A stretch of DNA of 64,000 nucleotides from Alphaproteobacteria bacterium. Lineage in GTDB: Bacteria > Pseudomonadota > Alphaproteobacteria > GCA-2731375. The stretch spans positions 33,112-97,111 of the forward strand of contig JAJFGG010000142.1 of assembly GCA_021776235.1 (NCBI GenBank), given 5' to 3'. How positions within the stretch are numbered: the first letter of the stretch is position 1; each line of letters opens with the position of its first letter. The translations under genes and the position numbers were made by a program. Positions 25,628 to 33,986 of this stretch are shown here, piece after piece. Under the pieces are notes generated by a model. The model saw only the letters and a list, made by a program, of their open reading frames with translations. It was not told where the DNA came from and ran no database searches.

Positions 25628-27072
25628 CAGCTCTCCTCTCCGACGGCCGCCAACTGCCGGACATCGGTTATTTCACCGGCGATCGCCGCCGCTGCCGCCA
25701 TGGCCGGGCCGGCCAGATGGGTTCGGGCCTTTGGCCCCTGGCGGCCCACGAAATTGCGGTTGGAGGTTGAAACACAACGTTCTCCCGGCGCCACCGTCTC
25801 GCCATTCGTTGCAACGCATTGGGCGCAACCCGGCTCGCGCCATTCGAAGCCGGCCGCCAGGAATATTTGGTCCAGTCCCTCGTTTTCCGCGGCTTCCTTG
25901 ACCGGAACCGATCCCGGAACAACCCAGGCGGTGACGTGGCTGGCGACGGTGCGCCCCTGGGCCACGGCCGCGGCGCGGCGCAGGTCTGACAGGCGGCTGT
26001 TGGTGCAGGAACCGATGAACACCCGATCCACTTTGGTGCCGGCAATGGGTTGTCCGCCGCTCAGGCCCATGTATTCCAGGGCCACTTCCGTGTTGTTCCG
26101 TTCTTCCGCCTCGACGAAGCTATCAGGCCTGGGAATGCTGCCGGTTACGGCCAGGGTCTGGCCGGGCGAGGTGCCCCAGGTGACCTGGGGCGCGATGTCC
26201 GCCGCGTCGATGCTGACCTCGCGGTCAAACACCGCATCGTCATCGGAACGCAGTCCGCGCCAATAGGCCAGGGCCCTGTCCCAGGTCGGATCCCCGGGCA
26301 TATTCCTGGGCACCAGCGGCCGGTCCTGCAGATAGGCGAAGGTGGTCTCGTCCGGCGCGATCATGCCCATGCGGGCGCCGAACTCAATGGACAGATTGCA
26401 GATCGTCATGCGCGCCTCGATGCCAAGGGCGGCGATGGTGGAGCCGGCGTATTCCACCGCATGGCCGGTTCCGGCGGCAACTCCCAGATGGCCGATGATA
26501 TGCAGGATTACATCCTTTGCCTCGACACCCTCGCCCAGCTCGCCATCGACGGTAATGCGCATGGTCCGGGGACGGCGCTGGCGCACGGTCTGGGTGGCCA
26601 GGACGTGTACCACTTCCGATGAACCGATGCCCCAGGCCAGGGCGCCCAGGGCGCCGTGGGTCGAGGTATGGCTGTCGCCGCAAACCAGCAGGCTGCCGGG
26701 CAGGGTGAAGCCGGTTTCCGGGCCGACCACATGGACAATACCCTGGTTGCGGTGGTCCAGACCGAAAAACGGTATTCCCGCGGCCTCGGCCATTTTTTGC
26801 AGGCCGCCGCCCAGGCGCTCGCCGAACGGACTGGAAGCCAGGGTCCGGCCCGGCTGGCTGGAGATGCTATGATCCGGTGTGGCGATACAAAGTTCCGGGT
26901 TTCGGACGGCAAGGCCGCGCTCCTGCAAATCGGTGAGGGCCCGCGCGCCGCTCAAATCGTGGATCAGGTGGCGGTCCACATGCAGCAGATCCAGATCCTC
27001 GCCCAGGGAGCGCACCACATGGGATTGCCACAGCTTATGGAATAGGGTTGTAGGCTGGCTCATCTCTGTCAT
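25627..27072 (-). CDS. leuC: 3-isopropylmalate dehydratase large subunit-type protein (LeuC family)
   Basis: A 481-residue aconitase-superfamily large subunit. Signatures are LLHVDRHLIHDLSGARAL, ATPDHSI, GDSHTSTHGALGALAWGIGSSEV, and the three cluster cysteines in GSCTNSRL and REPGCAQCVA, which bind the 4Fe-4S centre. It dehydrates and rehydrates 2- or 3-substituted malates. The start overlaps the upstream hydrolase stop (ATGA). The length and motifs match the bacterial LeuC group. Its operon partners are acyl-CoA enzymes rather than leuA/leuB, so the physiological substrate may differ from isopropylmalate. Confidence 0.87.
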   Translation of the reverse strand: MTEMSQPTTLFHKLWQSHVVRSLGEDLDLLHVDRHLIHDLSGARALTDLQERGLAVRNPELCIATPDHSISSQPGRTLASSPFGERLGGGLQKMAEAAGIPFFGLDHRNQGIVHVVGPETGFTLPGSLLVCGDSHTSTHGALGALAWGIGSSEVVHVLATQTVRQRRPRTMRITVDGELGEGVEAKDVILHIIGHLGVAAGTGHAVEYAGSTIAALGIEARMTICNLSIEFGARMGMIAPDETTFAYLQDRPLVPRNMPGDPTWDRALAYWRGLRSDDDAVFDREVSIDAADIAPQVTWGTSPGQTLAVTGSIPRPDSFVEAEERNNTEVALEYMGLSGGQPIAGTKVDRVFIGSCTNSRLSDLRRAAAVAQGRTVASHVTAWVVPGSVPVKEAAENEGLDQIFLAAGFEWREPGCAQCVATNGETVAPGERCVSTSNRNFVGRQGPKARTHLAGPAMAAAAAIAGEITDVRQLAAVGEES

Positions 27073-27863
27073 CCATCATGCTGTTCGATCCAGGCCGTCA
27101 CGGCGTCGTTGAAGATATCCGCCGCTTCGATATTCACCGCATGACCCGCTTCCGCCTCGACCACCTTCAGGCCGGGAATATTGGCGACGGCGAACTCATA
27201 ATTCGATTGAAATCTTTTCTCGGCAGCACCGCAGACCAGCAAAGTTGGCACTTTGGTGTTCGATACCTCGTCCCGAACTGAAAGATAGGGCGAGGAATGG
27301 CGAAAGGATTGCGCCAAGCCTTTAGGTTGCAACAAATCGGCGTCCTTGACCAGCGCCTCGCGCGCCGCTTCGGGCAGACGCCGGGCCTTGCCGGGATAGA
27401 TTGGCAGCTCCCGAATGCCCTCGTGGCCGCCCAGTTCCATGGCCTGGGCCCGGGCTTCCGAAGTTTTGCGGTATGTCGCTATGGTCTCGCCCCCAGCCAG
27501 GGCGGAGGATGAGTTGGTAAAAACCTGGGCCATGATGCGTTCGGGGTGGCGCAGGGCGTAACGCAGGGTCAGGCTGGCGCCAAAGGACTGACCGCAAATG
27601 AACCAGCGGTCTATTCCCAGGTTCCGGCGGATCGCTTCGAAACTGCGCACATAGGCGTCCGGGTGATAGTGCTCGGGCTCTTCCGGCGCGGCGGAGCGGC
27701 CATGGGCCAGCAGCTCGACCAGCACGGGCCGGGCCACTTTCTGCAGGGCCGGCACGTTCAACGACCATTGCGCGCGCGAGGACAGCATGCCGTGCAGCAT
27801 CAGTATGTAGGGGCCGTTGCCCTCGTGAACTTCGTAATGCAGATGGATATCCGGATCGCTCAT
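27069..27863 (-). CDS. Alpha/beta-hydrolase fold protein
   Basis: A 264-residue single-domain hydrolase. Its motifs are ILMLHGMLSSRAQW (oxyanion HG), the nucleophile elbow CGQSFGASLTLRYA, an acid in the TLLVCGAAEKRF region, and the histidine in AEAGHAVNIEAADIFNDAV. This is the MhpC/lactonase-like branch, which includes C-C bond hydrolases, enol-lactonases and thioesterases. Four-base overlaps tie it to the acyl-CoA synthetase upstream and leuC downstream. No thiolase is present in the operon, so it could release a product from a 3-keto or ring-opened intermediate. That is inference. Confidence 0.88.
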   Translation of the reverse strand: MSDPDIHLHYEVHEGNGPYILMLHGMLSSRAQWSLNVPALQKVARPVLVELLAHGRSAAPEEPEHYHPDAYVRSFEAIRRNLGIDRWFICGQSFGASLTLRYALRHPERIMAQVFTNSSSALAGGETIATYRKTSEARAQAMELGGHEGIRELPIYPGKARRLPEAAREALVKDADLLQPKGLAQSFRHSSPYLSVRDEVSNTKVPTLLVCGAAEKRFQSNYEFAVANIPGLKVVEAEAGHAVNIEAADIFNDAVTAWIEQHDG

Positions 27864-29989
27864 GAACGTTTCACCAACAATGCGTCGACCACGCTGATCC
27901 CCTGGCCGGCGGGGTGGACAAGCACGGGATTAAGATCCAGCTCGCCAATCATCGCGCCATGATCCGCTGCGAACCGGGATAGCTTTACAACCAGATCCAG
28001 CAGGGCGTCTATATCTGCCGGGCCTTCGCCGCGCACGCCATCCAACAGAGGGCGTCCCGCCAGGCGGTCCAGCAAAGCCACGGCAGCGCCCCGGTCAAGG
28101 GGCACTGGCGTCAGGGCCACATCCGGATTGACTTCCACGTATATGCCGCCAAAGCCAAGCATCAGCATGGGACCAAAAGTGGCATCGTGATTTATCCCAA
28201 GGATCATTTCATGGCCCTTGGGCGCCATGGCCTGAACCAGGACGCCGCGGGTCTGTGCCGTGGCCGCCGCCATGACCTGATCATAGGCCGTGCGCACGGC
28301 CGCGTCCGTTGCCAAACTCAAGGCCAGGCCGCCAGCCTCGGTTTTGTGCAGAATATCGGGAGATTGGATTTTCAACGCGACCGGGCCGCTGAAGGTCTTT
28401 GCCAGGGCGACGGCGTCATTGGCGCTGGTGGCCAGGGCTTCTTCCGCCGTGGCAATTCCATAGGCCGCCAGCAGGGGTTTGACCTCGTATTCACACAGAA
28501 CCGCTCCCGCTGCCGCCAATTGCGCGGCGACCTTGTCGCGGCTGCCGGCGTCGCTGCTTTCGATCCTGGGGGCGGCCAGGGCGCGTTGCCGCAGCTGGTG
28601 ATAGTCGGCCATCTCGGCCATGGCGCGGGCGCAGTTGGCCATGTTGCCAAACAGGGGAAAGCCGGCCTGGCTCAATATCGCCGTCGAGTCTTGATGGGGC
28701 TGGGTGTAAGAGCAAAACAGGATGGGTTTGTCCACCTCTTTCGCCAGTTCGATCAGGTCCTCCCGCTCGCGCTGCAGGACGCCGGGGTGGCGGCAGGATG
28801 CTACGGTGATGATACCGTCCAATATGTCCGAGCCTGCCGCCATGCGCGCCAGGCCGCCATATCCCGTGACGCGAACGGCCTGGGCCGTGGCGTCGATCGG
28901 GTTTTGCGAGGTGCCGTAGGCAGGCAGATAGGCATCAATGGTGGCACGGGTCTTGGCATCCAACTCGGGAATTTCCAGCCCGGCCGAGACGCAGAGATCG
29001 GCCATCCAACCGCCGCCGCCGCCCGAGGCGGTGCAGATGCCGACCCGTTTCCCCTTGGGCAGGTTGCGCCCGTGGTAGGAAAAGGCAGCGGCAATATCGA
29101 CAATTTCCTCCGTATTGCCGCCCTCGATAATGCCATAGCGCTGAAAGATACCCTGGTAGGCCTGATAGGAACCGGCCAGGGACGCCGTATGTGATGCCGC
29201 GGCCCGGGCGCCGGCATCGGAGGTGCCGATCTTGGTCAGAATTATCGGCTTGCCGGCTTTCAAGGCTTTCTCCGCGACCCGGCACAGCTGCTCACCGCGT
29301 TTCACATCCTCCATGAACAGGATAAAGGCATCGGTTTTGCCCTCGTCCAGCAGATGGTCGACCACGTCCAGAATGCCCAGACAGGCTTCGTTGCCGGTGG
29401 TCACGATATAATTGAAGGGCAGCTCTTTCGGCCGGCCATGGTCGTAGAAGGCAAAGCCCATGCCGCCGCTTTGTGCCACCACGGTAATGTGGCCGTTCTG
29501 GCGCCAGGGCGGCAGCAGGGGCCGCTCGGTCTTGTCCACGGCCGGGCTGAAGGTGGGGCACAGGGCATTGAGGGCGTTGGCAAAGCCTTCGGAATTGGGG
29601 CCGAATACAGCCATGTCGTAGCGTTTGGCGATGGCGCGGATTTCATCCTCCATGGCCGCGCCACCTTCGCCGGGTTCTTCGGCGAAGCCGGAAGTGAGAA
29701 TCTGCGCCGCCCGCACGCCCGCTTCACCGCAGGCCGCCAGGGTGGCCGGGACAAACTGAGCCGGAATGATCAGGATCGCCAGATCGACCTTTTCGGGTAC
29801 CTTGTCGATGGAAGCATAACAGCGCCGGCCAAGGATTTCGTCATGGCTGCGGCTGATAGGATAGACCGTGCCCTTGTAGGCGTGGCCGTTCATGACCTGC
29901 ATGATCCGGCCACGCAGGATATCCGGTTCGGGCGAAGCCCCGATGACGGCAACGACGTTCGGCCACAGCAAGGCGGACAGATCAGGCAT
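27860..29989 (-). CDS. NDP-forming acyl-CoA synthetase (acetate-CoA ligase family)
   Basis: A 709-residue fusion of the alpha and beta parts of NDP-forming acyl-CoA synthetases. The CoA-binding domain starts VVAVIGASPEPDILRGRIMQV. Succinyl-CoA-ligase-like domains follow, and the swinging histidine lies in ASHTASLAGSYQAYQGIFQRY (about residue 260). A C-terminal ATP-grasp domain runs from about residue 490, with VALKIQSPDILHKTEAGGLALSL and MILGINHDATFGPMLMLGFGG. It makes an acyl-CoA from a free acid, ATP (or another NTP) and CoA, with NDP and phosphate released. It most likely charges the operon's substrate. It lies 27 nt after the acyl-CoA dehydrogenase gene. Confidence 0.9.
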   Translation of the reverse strand: MPDLSALLWPNVVAVIGASPEPDILRGRIMQVMNGHAYKGTVYPISRSHDEILGRRCYASIDKVPEKVDLAILIIPAQFVPATLAACGEAGVRAAQILTSGFAEEPGEGGAAMEDEIRAIAKRYDMAVFGPNSEGFANALNALCPTFSPAVDKTERPLLPPWRQNGHITVVAQSGGMGFAFYDHGRPKELPFNYIVTTGNEACLGILDVVDHLLDEGKTDAFILFMEDVKRGEQLCRVAEKALKAGKPIILTKIGTSDAGARAAASHTASLAGSYQAYQGIFQRYGIIEGGNTEEIVDIAAAFSYHGRNLPKGKRVGICTASGGGGGWMADLCVSAGLEIPELDAKTRATIDAYLPAYGTSQNPIDATAQAVRVTGYGGLARMAAGSDILDGIITVASCRHPGVLQREREDLIELAKEVDKPILFCSYTQPHQDSTAILSQAGFPLFGNMANCARAMAEMADYHQLRQRALAAPRIESSDAGSRDKVAAQLAAAGAVLCEYEVKPLLAAYGIATAEEALATSANDAVALAKTFSGPVALKIQSPDILHKTEAGGLALSLATDAAVRTAYDQVMAAATAQTRGVLVQAMAPKGHEMILGINHDATFGPMLMLGFGGIYVEVNPDVALTPVPLDRGAAVALLDRLAGRPLLDGVRGEGPADIDALLDLVVKLSRFAADHGAMIGELDLNPVLVHPAGQGISVVDALLVKRS

Positions 29990-30016
29990 GCTTGAATGTT
30001 CCTCGGTGAAACGTCG

Positions 30017-31168
30017 CTAACGCAATCCCAGGCCGCGGGCGACGATGCCGCGCAAGACCTCGGTGGTGCCGCCCTGGATGGTCAGCTTCGGCGCAATGGA
30101 GATATTGTGGGCCAGGATTTCCTCGAAACGCATGCGGTTGCCGGGGTCGCGGTCCACGAAGGCCGACAGCTCGCGGGCAACTGACGGCAGGGCCTGCTCC
30201 CAAACCGTGCCCAGATCCTTGACGACCGAGGCTTCCAGCACCGGTTCCTTGCCGGCATGCAGCATGCCGGCGACGGAAATCGACATGCGCCGCAGGGTAT
30301 GCAACTGAGCCACCAGACGGCCCAGGCCTTCGGCCTCGCGCAGGTCGGGATTTTCGCCGATGAAATCCACCAGTTCGAACAGGACCTGGCCGGTTTCCAG
30401 AAATCGTTCCGAGCCGCTGCGTTCGTAGGCCAGTTCCGAGGTCGCCTGTTTCCACGCCATGTCGGCTTCGCCCAGTAAATGGTCATGGGGCAACAGGGCA
30501 TTGTCAAAGATGACCTCGTTGAACTCGTGATTTCCGCTTGGGTGGAGCACCGGACGGGTAGAAATGCCGGGGGTCTTCAGATCGACCAGAAATTGCGACA
30601 GGCCGTGGCGCCGGTTTTCCTGGGTCGGGGCAGAGGTGCGAAACAAGCCAATCATGTAATCGGATTCGTGGGCCAGCGAGGTCCACAACTTGCGGCCATT
30701 GATCAACCAGCCGTCGTCTGTGCGCTCTGCCTTGGTTTTCGCGGCAAACAGATCCGAGCCCGAATCCGGTTCGCTCATGCCGATGCAGAATGAAACCTCG
30801 CCACGGGTAATGCGCGGCAGGATATCCTGCTTGATCTCTTCCGATGCATATTTCAAAAGCACCGGTCCGCTTTGCCGGTCGGCGGTGAAATGCTTCCGCG
30901 TCGGGGCACGGGCAAAGAGAAACTCTTCGTTGATGACATAACGTTCCAGGAAACTACGTTCCTGGCCGCCATATTTTTTCGGCCAGGTGATGCCAATCCA
31001 GCCTTTGGCGCCGACCTTGCGGCTGAACTCATCGTTGACTTTACGGCCGGCCTGGGGATCGAAAGTACCCGCGGTCATTTCCTCCTTCAAAAAGGAGCGT
31101 ACTTCCGCCCGCAGCGTTTCGGCCTCGGGCGGCAGGCGGATGGGGTCGAATTGTATGGCAACGGACAT
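30017..31168 (-). CDS. Acyl-CoA dehydrogenase, probable catalytic subunit
   Basis: A 383-residue acyl-CoA dehydrogenase. It has the FAD-contact motif CIGMSEPDSGSDLFAAKT, a GWLINGRKLWTSLAHESDYMIGL strand, and the C-terminal IQGGTTEVLRGIVARGLGLR. The MCAD-type base position (YEGT) is Gly here. A Glu in AYERSGSERF occupies the alternative position used by isovaleryl- and long-chain-type enzymes and would be the catalytic base. It is 33 nt downstream of a second, divergent subunit gene, a pattern known from heteromeric FadE enzymes of steroid side-chain catabolism. It oxidises an acyl-CoA at C2-C3, passing electrons to ETF. Confidence 0.9.
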   Translation of the reverse strand: MSVAIQFDPIRLPPEAETLRAEVRSFLKEEMTAGTFDPQAGRKVNDEFSRKVGAKGWIGITWPKKYGGQERSFLERYVINEEFLFARAPTRKHFTADRQSGPVLLKYASEEIKQDILPRITRGEVSFCIGMSEPDSGSDLFAAKTKAERTDDGWLINGRKLWTSLAHESDYMIGLFRTSAPTQENRRHGLSQFLVDLKTPGISTRPVLHPSGNHEFNEVIFDNALLPHDHLLGEADMAWKQATSELAYERSGSERFLETGQVLFELVDFIGENPDLREAEGLGRLVAQLHTLRRMSISVAGMLHAGKEPVLEASVVKDLGTVWEQALPSVARELSAFVDRDPGNRMRFEEILAHNISIAPKLTIQGGTTEVLRGIVARGLGLR

Positions 31169-31201
31169 GCTGTTCCTGGTCCTCGTTCGATTAGGCTACG
31201 T

Positions 31202-32269
31202 TTAGGCGGCGGTCAGGCTGTGCCACAGGCCTTCACCGCCCCCGGCGGCGACCCGGCGGCCCAGTTCAGCGGCCCAAATCGCTTCATTGTCGAAATCATC
31301 CCGCCAGGCCCACAGCCGCTGGACAAAGCGGTGCAATATATGCTCCTGGGTGAAGCCGATGGCCCCAAAGACCTGATGGCCGATGGCGCCGCCCTGACCG
31401 GCTGCCTCGCCAACCCTGATTTTGGCCGAGGCGACATCCAGGAAAACGTTGCCGCCGTCCCAGCTTTCCATATGCTCGATGGTATGGGCGGTGGAATTGG
31501 CAATGGCGATGGCCGCCGCCGCCTCTTCGCCCAGGCGGGCCAGATTATGCTGTACCGCCTGAAATTTTCCGATTGGCCGGCCGAAGGCGACCCGTTCTTC
31601 GGCATATTGCACGGCTATTTCCAGGACCGTCTGCAGGGCGCCGGCCATTTGCATGGCACGCGCCGCCGCTCCCATCATTGACAACGTCGCGGCAGCAATG
31701 CCATCGGGCAGGGCGGCCCATTGCACTGGCCTGACGCCGGCAAAGTCGACCGTATTCTGCACCTCACCGGCGATATTGCGGCCGTCCCGGCAGTCGCAGT
31801 CAGCCACCTCGACCAGCGCCGCCACCGGGCCGTCGGGGGATTCCGCCAGGACTGCCAGATGCCCGACCTGCGCCGCGAAGGGCACCGCGCGGGCGATGCC
31901 CGACAACAACCCGTCCACGTTCAGGGTCAGTACATCGCCCCGCCGGGTTGGCGCTACCGACAGGGCCCCGCCTGGCAGGACCATGCCAGCCATGCCCAAC
32001 AGCCAGCCGCCTAGCAGGGTTTCGGCAAGGGGCAACGGTGCGGCGAATTCACCCGCCACCCGCAGGACGGCAAAGCCGGCCCCGATGCCGGCGCCCGCGC
32101 CGCCCAGTTCATCCGATACCCAGGCGGTGGTCAGACCGGCGTCTTCCAGGGCGGACCACAACGGCGCCCGCCAGTTGTCGTCGGCCGCCCCGTTGATGGT
32201 TTGCGGGTCACCGAGATCACGGAATATCCGGCTCGCCGCATCGGCGACCAGGCTTTGCGCTTCGTCCAT
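31202..32269 (-). CDS. Acyl-CoA dehydrogenase-like subunit, apparently without a catalytic base
   Basis: A 355-residue, shortened acyl-CoA dehydrogenase-like protein. It keeps the C-terminal helical domain (YAEERVAFGRPIGKFQAVQHNLARL, GGAIGHQVFGAIGFTQEHILHR). It lacks the middle-domain SEPxxGSD loop seen in its partner and has no Glu at either known base position: GAAARAMQMAGAL at the helix-G site and no YEGT at the C-terminus. In heteromeric alpha2beta2 dehydrogenases one subunit often holds FAD contacts while the other supplies the base. Its gene is one base from the crotonase gene upstream and 33 nt from the catalytic partner downstream, supporting a two-gene complex. Confidence 0.85.
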   Translation of the reverse strand: MDEAQSLVADAASRIFRDLGDPQTINGAADDNWRAPLWSALEDAGLTTAWVSDELGGAGAGIGAGFAVLRVAGEFAAPLPLAETLLGGWLLGMAGMVLPGGALSVAPTRRGDVLTLNVDGLLSGIARAVPFAAQVGHLAVLAESPDGPVAALVEVADCDCRDGRNIAGEVQNTVDFAGVRPVQWAALPDGIAAATLSMMGAAARAMQMAGALQTVLEIAVQYAEERVAFGRPIGKFQAVQHNLARLGEEAAAAIAIANSTAHTIEHMESWDGGNVFLDVASAKIRVGEAAGQGGAIGHQVFGAIGFTQEHILHRFVQRLWAWRDDFDNEAIWAAELGRRVAAGGGEGLWHSLTAA

Positions 32270-32270
32270 C

Positions 32271-33065
32271 TTATCTGCCTTGGAAGTTGGGCAACCGGCG
32301 CTCGGACGTGGCCGCGATACCTTCCTGGAAGTCCTCGGTCTGGCGCAGCCGGTTCTGGATTTTCAATTCATGATCGGTCGCCGCCTTGACGCGGTCCGCC
32401 AGACCGGCCCGCATGGTGGCACGGGTTTCCAGCACACCCAGGGGCGAGGAGATGGCAATTTCCGCGGCCAGTTCCATGGCGGCGCCACGCACCTGATCCA
32501 GGGGCACCAGCATATCGGCCAGGCCCATGGCAACGGCTTCCTCGCCCTTGATACGGCGCCCCGTGTACATCAACAGGGTGGCGTACTGCTGGCCGATCAG
32601 CGCCGGCAACGTGTGGGTCAGGCCAAAGCCGGGATGAAAGCCCAGGCGGGTGAAATTGGCGGCAAAACGGCCTTCCGGGCAGGTCACCCGAAAATCGGGC
32701 ACCAGAGCCAGGCCCAGGCCGCCGCCGATGGCCGCGCCCTGGATGGCGCCGACAATGGGCTTTTTCGTACCAAACAGGCGGACAGCCTCTTCATACAGGT
32801 GGTTGGTCGGCTTGGGCTTGGCGTCATCGATGATTTTCTGTCCCGACCCGTCGCCGAAATTGGCCCCGGCGCAGAATGATTTACCCTGGGCCGCCAGTAC
32901 GATGGACCGGCATTGCGCATTACCATCCAGGCTTTCACAAGCATCGGCCAGTTGCCCGATCAGGGCATGATCGAAAAAATTATGGGGCGGGCGCTGGATT
33001 TCAATCAAGGCCACATGTTCGTCGAGGGTTACTTCGATATCGTCGTATTCACCAATTTTCGTCAT
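32271..33065 (-). CDS. Enoyl-CoA hydratase/isomerase (crotonase) family protein, atypical active site
   Basis: A 264-residue crotonase fold. Both oxyanion-hole elements are present (KSFCAGANF near residue 66 and GAAIGGGLGLA near 113). The two glutamates of classical hydratases are not: by alignment to the mitochondrial enzyme the first is Gly118 (GGGLGLA) and the second Phe138 (NFTRLGF). A hydratase role is therefore doubtful. The operon already encodes a MaoC hydratase 28 nt upstream. Isomerase, hydrolase or C-C lyase chemistry, all known in the crotonase fold, should be considered. It sits one base from the acyl-CoA dehydrogenase-like subunit. Confidence 0.87.
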   Translation of the reverse strand: MTKIGEYDDIEVTLDEHVALIEIQRPPHNFFDHALIGQLADACESLDGNAQCRSIVLAAQGKSFCAGANFGDGSGQKIIDDAKPKPTNHLYEEAVRLFGTKKPIVGAIQGAAIGGGLGLALVPDFRVTCPEGRFAANFTRLGFHPGFGLTHTLPALIGQQYATLLMYTGRRIKGEEAVAMGLADMLVPLDQVRGAAMELAAEIAISSPLGVLETRATMRAGLADRVKAATDHELKIQNRLRQTEDFQEGIAATSERRLPNFQGR

Positions 33066-33093
33066 TTCTGAATGTCCTCTAAAAAAGCCAAAA

Positions 33094-33948
33094 CTAGGAT
33101 GCCAAGGTGCATTTGCCGTTACGGATCACTACCAGGTCCCGTTCCTTCACGTGGCATTGGAAGGCGACAATATCGCCGTCGCGCCACATGTCCGTGACGA
33201 TGGTTTCACCAGGATAGACGGGTGCGGAAAAACGGACGTCAAAGCCCCGGATCATGGTGTGATCATAATCGCAAATTGTCGTAATGACGGCCCGGCAGGC
33301 GGTGCCATAAGTGCATAGGCCGTGCAGAATTGGAACCGGGAAGCCAACGCTTTTGGCCAGGCCGGGGTCGGCGTGCAGTGGATTGCGGTCACCATTCAAT
33401 CGGTACAACAGGGCCTGATCGACGCGGGTTTGCAACGCGCAACTGACATCCGGCGCCCGGTCCGGGATGGCATGGGGGGCAGGGCCGGATCCTTTGGGGC
33501 CGCCAAAGCCGCCGTCGCCACGGGCAAATGTGGTGCTGCCAACCTTGAATAGGGGTTCGCCGTCTGATTTCAAACGTACGTCAATCTCGCTACAGACGAT
33601 GGCGCCTTTGCCCTCGCCCTTGTCATAGGCTTCGGTCACCCGGGCATCGGCGATCAACTCGCCTTCCGGGGGCAGGGGGCGGAATAATACCAGGCGCTGC
33701 TCGCCATGCAGGACCTGGGTGTAGTCCCAGCCGCAATCTGCCAGCAGACGGCCGCGGGTCAGCACGGCCGCCATGGTCGCCACGGTCTTCAGCGGCTTGC
33801 GTTCAAAGACATAGTCCAGTTCCTTGTCATCCAGGGCGTCCCGGCCAAAACCGACGCCCAAGGCGTACAGCATTGTCTCCCGGTCGCCATAGGAAAATTC
33901 CCTGCCTTCATCCTGCAAGGACATCAGATGATCGTAGTTCATGGCCAT
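33094..33948 (-). CDS. MaoC-family (R)-specific enoyl-CoA hydratase (hydratase 2 type)
   Basis: A 284-residue double hot-dog protein. The second half carries the complete hydratase-2 signature YRLNGDRNPLHADPGLAKSVGFPVPILHG, with catalytic Asp187 and His192. The first half is the degenerate, substrate-binding hot-dog, as in the hydratase domain of peroxisomal multifunctional enzyme 2. It adds water to a 2-enoyl-CoA to give the (R)-3-hydroxyacyl-CoA. Immediately upstream (38 nt) lies an SDR resembling the dehydrogenase domain of the same multifunctional enzyme, so together they look like a split MFE-2. Confidence 0.9.
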   Translation of the reverse strand: MAMNYDHLMSLQDEGREFSYGDRETMLYALGVGFGRDALDDKELDYVFERKPLKTVATMAAVLTRGRLLADCGWDYTQVLHGEQRLVLFRPLPPEGELIADARVTEAYDKGEGKGAIVCSEIDVRLKSDGEPLFKVGSTTFARGDGGFGGPKGSGPAPHAIPDRAPDVSCALQTRVDQALLYRLNGDRNPLHADPGLAKSVGFPVPILHGLCTYGTACRAVITTICDYDHTMIRGFDVRFSAPVYPGETIVTDMWRDGDIVAFQCHVKERDLVVIRNGKCTLAS

Positions 33949-33986
33949 GGCCCAAGACTCCCAAACAATTTCAGCAAATGCACGGC

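Noticed and set aside
28187..29194. Plus-strand 335-codon open frame opposite the acyl-CoA synthetase
   Set aside because: Antisense to a gene with clear CoA-binding and ATP-grasp motifs.
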